Below are positions 1 to 8,336 of a stretch of DNA of 34,506 nucleotides, piece by piece; the stretch's first letter is position 1; every line of letters starts with the position of its first letter. This DNA is from Pelomonas sp. KK5 (GTDB taxonomy: Bacteria; Pseudomonadota; Gammaproteobacteria; Burkholderiales; Burkholderiaceae_C): positions 1 through 34,506 of the forward strand of contig NZ_LYVQ01000049.1 in assembly GCF_001984095.1 (NCBI RefSeq), read 5' to 3'. Both the position numbers and the translations under genes were made by a program. Below the pieces are notes generated by a model, which made no database searches, was not told the DNA's origin, and saw nothing but the letters and a program-made list of their open reading frames with translations.

Positions 1-2300
1 CGGTAGTCGAGGTCCATGCCGGGCGGCTGGGCATCGCGGCCATCGGCCGAGATGTCGTGGTCGCTGTCGGCGAGGTTGAAGGCGGTCGCCACGCCGGCGG
101 CGGTGGCGGTGACCTGGCCGTCGTTGACCTTGTAGCCGTCCACCACGCTGCCGTGCTCGAAGATGTCGAGCAGGCCGTCGCCGTCGGAATCGGCGGTGGA
201 GGTGATCGAGCTGGCCTGGCCGTCGCCGCGCTCGGTGATGTCGAGCTTGCCGTCGCCGTCGCTGTCGCTGTCCACGTAGTCGGCGGTGCCGCCGCCGTGG
301 GTGTTCACCGGGATCAGGCCGATGCTGGCGGCCGAGCTGGCGTCGGCCGTGTTGGCGTCGTAGCGATCGTCCAGGCCGTCGCGGTCGGCGTCGATCATCG
401 CGGCGCCCTGCCCGCTCGGCGCCTTGTAGCCGGCCGTCGTCTGGGCCTCCACGTTGTCGGTGATGCCGTCGTCGTCGCTGTCCAGGTCGAGCCGGTCGAC
501 GATGCCGTCGCCATCGGTGTCGGGGTCGGTCTGCTTGACCGAGACCTGGGTGATCACCTCGCCCTGCCCGTCGCCCGGGTTGGCGTAGGGGTGGCCGGCG
601 GACGAAGGCATGGCCTGGATGGTGATCTTCGTGCTGCTGGAGGCGGCGTAGAAGACCACCGTGGCGGTCGTGGCCGGCGTCGTGTAGTGGTCGTCGAAGT
701 CGACGTTGGACGTCAGCGTGCCGATCAGCACGCCGTCGGCATAGATGCCCACGCTTTCCGAGGTGGCGCCGCCGAACAGCGCGTACATCGAGACCGTCAC
801 CTGGTAGGCCGCGCCGGGCACGGTGGCGATGGTCTGCGAGATGGAGCTGGGCGTGCTGGTCGGCGACAGCGCCGTGCCTTCCAGCTCCACGCCGGGGCTC
901 ATCAGCGTGGCGTTGCTGTTGGAACTCCAGTTGCTCAGGCTGGCGAAGGTCGGGTTGCTGATCAGCTCGCTGCCCAGCGTGCCGCGCTCCAGGCCCTCGT
1001 GGGCATCGGTGATGCCGTCGTTGTCGTCGTCGATGTCGTGGGCGTTGATGATGCCGTCGCCATCGGTGTCGATCGGGGTGATGGTGGCGGTGGCGGCGTT
1101 GGACACCAGGCCGCCGCCGCTGGCGACCGAGGTGGCGACGACCGAGATCGTGCGCGCCGTCGTCGTGTCGGCCGTGGTGCTGAAGCGCACGTTCTGCAGC
1201 GCCTGCTGGAAGGCGGCGAGCGTGCTGCCGGTCGTGGCGGCGGCCGTCGTGGTCAGCGTGAGCACGCCGGTGGCGGCGTTGTAGCTTGACGAGATGCCGG
1301 CCACGGACGCCGTCAGCGAGAGCAGGTCGGCCGCCGTGGCATTGGCCAGCGTGATGGTCATCGAGACGAGGTTGTCGCCCTCGGGATCGCTGACGCTGAT
1401 CGAGCGGCCGAGCGCCACCGGATCCTGGTCGTAGAGCGTGCTGTAGTTGGTGTTCGGGTTGGTGCCGTCGAGGTCGATGCGCGGCGCGTCGGCCACGGCG
1501 GTGATCGTCATCGAGATGCTGGCGGTCTCGGTGACGCCGCCGGACAGCACCGTGTAGCTGAAGCTGAAAGAGGTGCTGGTGTTGTAGTCGGCGTCGGGCG
1601 TAAAGGTCAGCGTGATGCCGTCGGCCGCCAGGCTCACCATGCCGTGGGTGACGGGCACGGCCGCGCCGCCGGCCGTGATCGCATAGCCGCCCACGGCGGT
1701 GATCAACCGGCCGCTGTTCTCGAAGTTGTCCGCCCCGCTGCTCTCACCCGCACCGGTGATCGGGCTGAAGACCTTGGGCGTGTCCTCGACCACGACGACC
1801 ACGTCGTTCACGATGTCCGCGACCGCCGTCACCGCCGCGCTGATGGTGCCGGTGGTGGCCGAGAACGGCGAGCTGCCGCCCACCGTGCTCGCGTCCACCT
1901 TCAGGCCGTTGCTGGCGTTGGTGCTGCCGGTCTGGTCCCAGGCGCGGATGGTCAGCGTGGCGGTGCCGAAGAAATCGGCGTTGGGCTGGAAGTAGAGCTT
2001 GCAGCTGGCGGTGTTGGCCAGCAGCAGGGCGCTGCTGTCGGAGACGGTGCCGAGCTGCTTCCAGGTGGTGCCGCCGTCGATCGTGTACCACCAGGTGCCG
2101 TTGCTGCTGTCGGCGCCGGTGATGGCGATGCCCTTGGCCGCGGTGAAGGCCGGCGTGGTGGTGGTGTCGGCGTCGGTGACGTTGGCGTCGTTGATGTGCA
2201 GGGACGTGGCGTTGACGGCGGTGCCGATGGCGGTGCCCGCGGGGATCGGCGCAGCGACGCTGGCGTTCAGGTCTTCGTTGATCGTCGTGATCGTGCGGGC
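1..2300 (-). repeat. Intragenic tandem duplication, copy 2 (C-terminal, continues beyond edge)
   Basis: This segment aligns with 3601-5850 at an offset of about 3.55-3.6 kb, with the same order of modules: the W-S-x-NG repeat, a cadherin-like domain with EDT, a jelly-roll-like segment and the acidic calcium-motif array. At the left edge, bases 1-80 differ from 3601-3680 at only a handful of positions. The boundary near 2300 is approximate and was set by eye. Confidence 0.75.
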
Positions 2301-5300
2301 GGTGTCGACCAGCACCGGCGCGTCGTTGACCGGCGCCACGCTGACCAGCACCGAGCCGCTGGCGCTGGAGTAGGCCGTCAGCGTGCCGGGGTTGACCTTG
2401 GTGCCGGCGCTGCCGGTGGTCTGGTCCCAGGCCTTGAAGGTGAGCGCCGCGGTGGTGTTGTCGGCGGCATTGCCGGCATTGCCGCTGAAGTCCGCCTTGG
2501 GCTGGAAGTACAGGCGCGTGTTCGCGTTGTCGGCCAGCAGCAGCGCGCTGGTGGCGGAGACACTGCCCACCAGCTGCCAGGTGGTGCCGCCGTCGAGCGA
2601 GTACCACCAGGTGCCGTTGGTCTCGACCGTGCCGGTGATGGCGATGCCTTTCTTCGCGCCGGCATCGGCATCGGTGACTTTGGTCGTGTAGGTGGAGATC
2701 GGGTAGCCGACGGCGCCCGCGGGCGCGGGGTCGTCCTCGGTGCGGTTGATCGTCACCGTGGTGGCGCCCAGCACCGGAGCGTTGTCCACATGGGCGGCGA
2801 TGGTGTCGGTCGCCGCCGAGAAGGCGGTGCTGCCGCCGTTGGCCGAGGCGTTGCCGGTGCCGTTGGCGCTGCCGCTGGTCTGGTCCCAGGCGCGGAAGGT
2901 CACCGCGCTGGTGATGTCGCCGGTGACGCCGGCGTTGGGCTTGAAGTAGATGCGCGTGTTCGCGTCGGCCATCAGCAGCCGCGCGGCGGCGTCGCTCACG
3001 GCTGGCACGGTGTTCCATGTCGTGCCGTTGTCCGTGGAGACGTAGAGCGTGCCCTTGCTGGTGTCCACGCCGCTGATGGCGATGCCCTGCAGCGCGCCGG
3101 TGTCCACGTCGGTGATGCCGCCCACAAGGTCCTTCACGAGCACCCCGACCGTGCCAGTGGGCGCCGCGTTGCTGGCCATCACCGCGTACAGGTCCAGCGC
3201 GGTGTGGGTCAGCACCGGCGCATCGTTGACCGGCGTCACCTTGAGCGTCAGCGTCGCGGACGAGGTGCCGCCCGGCGCGCTCAGCGTGTACGAGACCAGC
3301 GGCAGCGTCACGTCGACGTTGGCGGCCGGCGTCACCGTGTAGCTGCCGTCGGCGTTGAGCGTCAGCGTGGCCTGGGCCACGCCGTTCTTCGTCAGCGTGG
3401 TGGCGACTCCCAGCGTCAGCGCGGCGTCGGCGATCCCGTCGCCGTTGCTGTCGTAGCTGGCGGCGGTGATGCTGGCGCCACGCGACTGCAGGTCGTTGGC
3501 CAGCAGGCCGTTGGCCGCGCTGACGACGAGCGGGGTGTCCTCGGTGACGGTCACGGTATCGGCGATCGCCTGCGGCGGCGCCACGCCGGTGAAGTTGTCG
3601 CGGTAGTCCAGGTCCATGCCGGGGGCCTGGGCATCGTGGCCGTCGGTGGCGATGTCGTGGTCGCTGTCGGCCAGGTTGAAGCCGGTGGTGACCTTGGCCA
3701 GGCCGCTGCCGCTGGTGGTGACCTGGCCGTCGTTGGCGTCGTAGCCGTCGCTGGCGCTGCCGTGCTCGAAGATGTCGAGCAGGCCGTCGTGGTCGGTGTC
3801 GGTGGTGGAGGTGATCGAGGTCGGCTGGCCGTCGCCGCGCTCGGTGATGTCCAGCTTGCCGTCGCCGTCGCTGTCGGTGTCCACGTAGTCGGCATTCCCG
3901 CCGCCGTAGGTGACGACCGGGATCAGGCCGATGCTGGCCGCAGAGCTCGTGTTGGCGGTGTTGGCGTCGTAGCGGTCGTCCAGGCCGTCGTGGTCGGTGT
4001 CGGTCATCGCCGTGCCCTTGCCGCTGGGCGCCTTGTAGGCCGAGGTCAGCTGAGCCTCGACGTTATCGGTGATGCCGTCGTTGTCGCTGTCCAGGTCGAG
4101 GCGGTCGACGATGCCGTCCTTGTCGGTGTCCACGTCGAGCTGCTTGACCGAGACCAACTGCAGGATCTCGCCCCAGCCGTCGCCGGGCGCGTCCATCGGA
4201 TGGCCGGCCGAGGACTGCATGGCCTGCACGCGGATCGTCGTCGTCGGTCCGGTGGCGTAGAAGGTGATCGTGACGGTGTCGGGCGCCACGCTGCCCGAGC
4301 TGGTGGACGGCGTGGACGAGCTGATCACGCCGACCTGCTGTCCGTTGATCATCAGCGCCGCGTTCTCCGTGTAGGGCGTGCCGCTGCGGGCGTACATGGA
4401 GACGGTGAACGAGTAGGCCGCACCGGCCACCGTGTTGATCGTCTGCTCGATGTAGCTGGGCGTGGAGGTCGGCGAGTTGACGCTGCCCTCCAGCTCGACG
4501 CCGCCGGGCCAGGCTTCCCAGCCGGAGTTGCTGGTCCAGCCGACGCTGGAGTCGAGCTCCGAGTTGACGACCAGCTCGGTCTGGCTGCCGGCCAGGCCTT
4601 CGCTGGTGTCCAGGATGCCGTCGTTGTCGTCGTCGATGTCCAGCGCGTTGGCGATGCCGTCGCCATCGGTGTCCAGCGGCGTGATCGTGGCGACGGCCGA
4701 GTTGGAAGCCTTCGGCGCGTTGGACGACATCGCCGCCACCGTGATCGTGCGGGCGGCGGTGCTGCCCGAGGTGCTGGCGAAACGGACCGCCTGCAGCGCG
4801 GTCTGGTAGCTGGCGAGCGAGGCGGTGCCGCTGAGCGTCAGCACGCCGGTGCCGGCGTTGTAGCTGGCGGTGATGCCGGTGACGGTCTGGGCCAGCGAGA
4901 GCGTGTCGGCCGCGGTGGCGCCGGAGAGCGTGACCGTCATCGTGTCGATCGTGTCGCCTTCCGGATCGGACACGCTGATGTTCGGCCCCAGGGCGACGCC
5001 GCCCTGGTCGTAGGCGACCGTGCTGTTGGCGCTGGTCGCCAGCGGCGTGGAGCTGTCCAGGTCGATGCGCGGCGCGTCGAGCACCGAGCTGATCGTCATG
5101 TTGACGGTGCCGTTCTCGTTGGCGCCGCCCGAGGTGACGGTGTAGGTGAAGCTGTCCGAGCCGTTGTAGTCGGCGTTGGGCGTGTAGGTCAGCGTCTGGT
5201 TGTCGGCGCCCAAGGTCACCGTGCCGTGGCCGACGACCAGCGGCGCGCTGCTCGGGCTGATCGGCTGGCCGTTGATCGCGGTGATCTTCGGGCTCGTGCC

Positions 5301-8300
5301 CTCGAAGTTGTCGGCGCTGGCGCCGCTGGTGCCGGTGATCGGGTTGAAGCTCTTGGCCGTGTCCTCGGGCGTGGTGATCGAGTCGGTCACCGTGTCGGCC
5401 ACCGCGTAGATGGTGAGCGTGGCCGTGCTGCTCGCGCTGGAGAAGGCGGTGGTGCCGCCGTTGACGGTCGTGTCGGCCTTGTTGCCGACGCTGCCGCTGG
5501 TCTGGTCCCAGGCGCGGATCGTGATCGTGGCGGTGCCGTTGTAGTCGGCCTTGGGCTGGAAGTACAGGCGGCCGGCGGTCGCGCCGGAGCCGGTCAGCAG
5601 CAGCAGGGCCGAGGCATCGCTGACGCTGCCGAGCGCCGTCCAGGTGGTGCCGTTGTTGGTCGAGTACCACCAGGTGCCGTTGGCGCCGTCGGCCGCGGTG
5701 ATCGCCACGCCGAGCGCGGCGGCATTGGTGTCCGGATCGAGCGTGGTGCCGATGAAGCTGGAGACCGCGGTGCCGACGGCGCCCACCGGCGATGGCGCGG
5801 CCGCGCTGGCGTTCAGGTCCTCGTAGATCGCGTCCAGCGCGCGGTTGCCGGCGGTCAGGTTCGGCGCATCGTTGACGGCCGCCACGGTGATCGTGGTCGT
5901 GACAGTGTTGGAGGCCACGCTGCCGTCGTTGATGGTGATGCTGACGCTGCGCGTGGTGCTGGTATTGGGCGCGTCGCTGGTGCTCTCGAAGCCGACCAGT
6001 TGCAGGGCGGCCTGGTAGCTCGCCACGCTGTAGACGCCGCTGAAGCTGACCTGCGTGTCGGTGCGCGTCCAGCTGATGCCGGAGGGCAGCGTGCCGCTGG
6101 CGGCCGAGGAGCCGCCGACCACCAGGCGGTCGCCGGTCTGCTGGCTGCTCAGCGTGACGCTGGCCGAGGCCATCGTCGTGCTGTCCACGTCGGAGATCTG
6201 CGTGGCGGCCGCCACCAGCGCCGGCGTGGCGTTCTCGGTGTAGCTCGTCGCGTTGCTGCTCGCCACGACCTGCACGTCGTCGACCAGCAGGCCCTGGCCA
6301 TCGCCGGCCGCGGGGAAGCTGCCGCTGGTGGAGCCGGCCGAGGTGATGCGGATCACCGTGGACGTGCTGGTGGCCGTGAAGCTGACGGTCTGCAGCGTCC
6401 AGTTGTCGGCCGCGGTGAAGGTGCTTCCCGTGACCAGCGCGGTGCTCATGTTGGCCGCGTCGTAGACCGACAGGAAGCCCTTGTCGCCCACGTTGCCGGA
6501 GGTGCGCGTGTGTACCTTGACCGTGTAGGTGTAGGTCTTGCCGACCTCGGTGACCAGGGTCTGCTGGATGTAGGCCGCCGTGGAGGTGGGCGACAGCGCG
6601 GTGCCCTCGACCTCCGCCACGGTCAGGCCGTCGATCGCGCTCACGGCGTAGCTCGACCAGGAGACGTTCCTGTCCACGCCGCTGTTGCCGCTCCAGGCCG
6701 TGGAGCCGTTCTCGAAGCTGCCGTCGGTGACGATGTTGCCGCCCTGCGCGAGCACCGGCGCGTCGTTGACCGGCGTGAGGTTGAAGGTGATGGTGCGGGC
6801 CGTCGGGTCGGTGTCCAGGCCGCCGTTGGCCGTGCCGCCGTTGTCCACGACCTTGAACATGATGCTCGAGTAGGCGCTGTTGCTGCTGACGTCGTAGCCC
6901 GGCTCCCAGCGCAGCGTCGCCGCCTGGGCCGCCGTTAGCGTGGTGTTCGCGAAGACCTCGACGCGCTTGCCCGAGACGTTCACATAGGTCAGCAGCCCCC
7001 GGCCGGTGGGCGGTATCTGCGTGATGATGACGGACTGCAGGGTGTTGGCCGGGTTGTCGGACGTGTCGCTGAACCCGAAGTCCGTGATCGCGAAGTTGTA
7101 GACGTTGTCTTCGTTGATGGTGATGGTCTTGTCCGCGCCCGAGGGCGCATCGTTGACCGAGTTGACGGTGACGGCGATCGTGTCGGTGACCGACGAGAAC
7201 GGCGTGCTGCCGCCGTTGCTGCTGGTGCTCGCAGTGCCGCCGTTGGTGCCGGTGCTGCGGTCCCAGGCGCGGATGGTGAGGCCCGAGATGCCGGCGCTGC
7301 CGTTGAAGTTGGCGGTAGTGGGCTGGAAGTACAGCCGGGTCTGGCCGTCGTCGGCCAGCAGCAGCGAGGCGGTGGCGCTGGGCGAGCCGACCGCCGTCCA
7401 GTGCGCGCCGTTGTCGGTGCTGTAGTAGAGCGTGCCGTTGGTGACGCTGGTGCCGGTGATGGCGATGCCCTTGTTGGTGGCGCCGCTGATGCCGGAGGTG
7501 AAATCGCTGATCAGCTGGCCGACGGCGCCGGTGGGTGCGGCTGCGTCTTCGTTGCTCGTGAGCGTGAGCACCGGCGTGGCGTCGAGCACCGGGGCGGCGA
7601 GCAGGTGGTCGTAGTCCGGCGCGGAGATCGCCTGGGCCTCGATCGAGCCTTCGTGCAGCTCCAGGTCCCAGTCGCCGCCCAGCGAGGCGGCGCCGGTGGC
7701 GTCGATGGAGGCGGCCACGTCGGCGCCGGTCAGCGCGGCCAGCAGCGTGGCGGCCTGCTCGCCCGCGGCGCCGCCGCCGAAGTCGCAGCCGTAGATCAGG
7801 ATATCGGCCTCGGGCGCCAGCGAGGCGCGCAGGCCCTGCAGCACGTCGGCGTAGCGGCCGCTCATGGTCTCGGCATCGAGCGCGGTATTGCCCAGCTGCA
7901 GCGCGCCCTCGACGCCGTGGCTGATGATGTGGATGCTGTCGATGCCTCTGCGGCCTGCCAGCGCGGCGGCGATGGCCTGCACGCCGTCCTCGCCGGCGGC
8001 GATCATGTGGACTTCGGCCGTGTTGCCGATGGCCGCGACCAGCGCCTGCGGGTCTTCCACGCTGCTGTCGATGAAGACGAGGTTCAGCTGCGGCGCGGGC
8101 GAGGCCTCGGCGGCGGCCAGCGCCTTCAGCAGCGTGTCGTGGGTGCTGTCGTCCTGGGCATGCTCGGCCACCTGCTGGTGGGCGTCGTCCACGGCCTTGG
8201 CGGCGGTGGCCGCGGCGGCGGCATCGAGCAGCACGCGCGGCTCCAGCGCGCGCAGCTGCAGGCCTCGGCGCGGCATCGGGGTCGGCTTGAAGGCGCCGGA

Positions 8301-8336
8301 GAACACGCGGGTCAAGCCAGCCAGGAGCTTCTTCAT
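1..8336 (-). CDS. Giant LEPR-XLL/DUF4347 multi-repeat surface protein (partial, C-terminus beyond left edge)
   Basis: An open frame of 2778 codons runs from an ATG at 8336 off the left edge. I checked that distant motifs near 4680, 1080 and 20 stay in this frame. The N-terminus has no classical signal peptide but carries LEPRVLLD at residues 31-38. DUF4347 follows at about 85-245, with HIISHG (H140) and IYGCD (C184). Then come cadherin-like/VCBS-like repeats ending in VNDAP linkers and five copies of a W/Y-S-x-x-NG-x-x-W module (near 7420, 5660, 3040, 2600 and 2080). A DUF642-like carbohydrate-binding segment lies near 6750-6265, and acidic DxDxDG thrombospondin-type-3-like calcium motifs lie near 4680-3640 and 1080-40. 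The start overlaps the upstream M50-HlyD stop as ATGA. Known relatives are very large secreted adhesins. Export by the four upstream genes is inferred from the operon. The exact function and C-terminal signals cannot be seen. Confidence 0.9.
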   Translation of the reverse strand, partial: MKKLLAGLTRVFSGAFKPTPMPRRGLQLRALEPRVLLDAAAAATAAKAVDDAHQQVAEHAQDDSTHDTLLKALAAAEASPAPQLNLVFIDSSVEDPQALVAAIGNTAEVHMIAAGEDGVQAIAAALAGRRGIDSIHIISHGVEGALQLGNTALDAETMSGRYADVLQGLRASLAPEADILIYGCDFGGGAAGEQAATLLAALTGADVAASIDATGAASLGGDWDLELHEGSIEAQAISAPDYDHLLAAPVLDATPVLTLTSNEDAAAPTGAVGQLISDFTSGISGATNKGIAITGTSVTNGTLYYSTDNGAHWTAVGSPSATASLLLADDGQTRLYFQPTTANFNGSAGISGLTIRAWDRSTGTNGGTASTSSNGGSTPFSSVTDTIAVTVNSVNDAPSGADKTITINEDNVYNFAITDFGFSDTSDNPANTLQSVIITQIPPTGRGLLTYVNVSGKRVEVFANTTLTAAQAATLRWEPGYDVSSNSAYSSIMFKVVDNGGTANGGLDTDPTARTITFNLTPVNDAPVLAQGGNIVTDGSFENGSTAWSGNSGVDRNVSWSSYAVSAIDGLTVAEVEGTALSPTSTAAYIQQTLVTEVGKTYTYTVKVHTRTSGNVGDKGFLSVYDAANMSTALVTGSTFTAADNWTLQTVSFTATSTSTVIRITSAGSTSGSFPAAGDGQGLLVDDVQVVASSNATSYTENATPALVAAATQISDVDSTTMASASVTLSSQQTGDRLVVGGSSAASGTLPSGISWTRTDTQVSFSGVYSVASYQAALQLVGFESTSDAPNTSTTRSVSITINDGSVASNTVTTTITVAAVNDAPNLTAGNRALDAIYEDLNASAAAPSPVGAVGTAVSSFIGTTLDPDTNAAALGVAITAADGANGTWWYSTNNGTTWTALGSVSDASALLLLTGSGATAGRLYFQPKADYNGTATITIRAWDQTSGSVGNKADTTVNGGTTAFSSASSTATLTIYAVADTVTDSITTPEDTAKSFNPITGTSGASADNFEGTSPKITAINGQPISPSSAPLVVGHGTVTLGADNQTLTYTPNADYNGSDSFTYTVTSGGANENGTVNMTISSVLDAPRIDLDSSTPLATSANSTVAYDQGGVALGPNISVSDPEGDTIDTMTVTLSGATAADTLSLAQTVTGITASYNAGTGVLTLSGTASLASYQTALQAVRFASTSGSTAARTITVAAMSSNAPKASNSAVATITPLDTDGDGIANALDIDDDNDGILDTSEGLAGSQTELVVNSELDSSVGWTSNSGWEAWPGGVELEGSVNSPTSTPSYIEQTINTVAGAAYSFTVSMYARSGTPYTENAALMINGQQVGVISSSTPSTSSGSVAPDTVTITFYATGPTTTIRVQAMQSSAGHPMDAPGDGWGEILQLVSVKQLDVDTDKDGIVDRLDLDSDNDGITDNVEAQLTSAYKAPSGKGTAMTDTDHDGLDDRYDANTANTSSAASIGLIPVVTYGGGNADYVDTDSDGDGKLDITERGDGQPTSITSTTDTDHDGLLDIFEHGSASDGYDANDGQVTTSGSGLAKVTTGFNLADSDHDIATDGHDAQAPGMDLDYRDNFTGVAPPQAIADTVTVTEDTPLVVSAANGLLANDLQSRGASITAASYDSNGDGIADAALTLGVATTLTKNGVAQATLTLNADGSYTVTPAANVDVTLPLVSYTLSAPGGTSSATLTLKVTPVNDAPVLTHTALDLYAVMASNAAPTGTVGVLVKDLVGGITDVDTGALQGIAISGVDTSKGTLYVSTDNGTTWNTVPAVSDAAARLLMADANTRIYFKPNAGVTGDITSAVTFRAWDQTSGSANGTGNASANGGSTAFSAATDTIAAHVDNAPVLGATTVTINRTEDDPAPAGAVGYPISTYTTKVTDADAGAKKGIAITGTVETNGTWWYSLDGGTTWQLVGSVSATSALLLADNANTRLYFQPKADFSGNAGNAADNTTAALTFKAWDQTTGSAGTKVNPGTLTAYSSASGSVLVSVAPVNDAPVLVDTARTITTINEDLNASVAAPIPAGTAIGTAVNATSLHINDANVTDADTTTTPAFTAAKGIAITGADSSNGTWWYTIDGGTTWKQLGTVSDSSALLLANTASCKLYFQPNADFFGTATLTIRAWDQTGSTNASNGLKVDASTVGGSSPFSATTGTISAAVTAVADIVNDVVVVVEDTPKVFSPITGAGESSGADNFENSGRLITAVGGYAITAGGAAVPVTHGMVSLAADGITLTFTPDADYNTSTSFSFSYTVLSGGVTETASISMTITAVADAPRIDLDGTNPNTNYSTLYDQDPVALGRSISVSDPEGDNLVSMTITLANATAADLLSLTASVAGISSSYNAATGVLTLTTTAAATTGSTLAAFQQALQNVRFSTTADTTTARTISVVATSVASGGGLVSNAATATITPIDTDGDGIINAHDIDDDNDGITDAHEGLERGTLGSELISNPTFASLSNWSSNSNATLMSPGVELEGTALSPTSTPSSISQTIATVPGAAYQVTVSMYALFGGATSESVGIYADGVLIGTLTSNVDFDDHYTTPATTATVVFYAASSSTKITIQAMPSSAGHPYANPGDGQGEVITQVSVKQTDPDTDGDGIVDRLDLDSDDDGITDNVEAQTTAGYKAPSGQGAAMIDADRDGLDDRYDANTADASSAASIGLIPVNTHGGGTADYVDSDSDGDGKLDITERGDGQASSITSTADSDGDGLLDIFEHGSVVDGYKVNDGQVTATAAGVATAFNLADSDHDISADGRDAQPPGMDLDY
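3601..5850 (-). repeat. Intragenic tandem duplication, copy 1
   Basis: This is the partner of the block at 1-2300 inside the giant adhesin gene. Both encode at least 750 residues with matching domain order and closely similar DNA, for example around the DIDDDNDG calcium motif near 4640 versus 1040. The stretch between the copies (about 2300-3600) carries further cadherin-like and W-S-x-NG modules that are not part of this unit. Confidence 0.75.

Noticed and set aside
57-1289. Plus-strand open frame of 410 codons at the left edge
   Set aside because: Low-complexity antisense shadow of the adhesin calcium-motif region; no ribosome-binding site or domain.
1644-6938. A 1764-codon open frame on the plus strand
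   Set aside because: It lies antisense to the giant adhesin. Its protein is Gly/Ala/Arg/Val/Asp-rich without domains and reflects codon bias of the repetitive minus-strand gene.
1-8336. CRISPR-like array from the repeated short motifs
   Set aside because: Repeats are in-frame codons for calcium-binding and cadherin-like modules, with no uniform spacer length.
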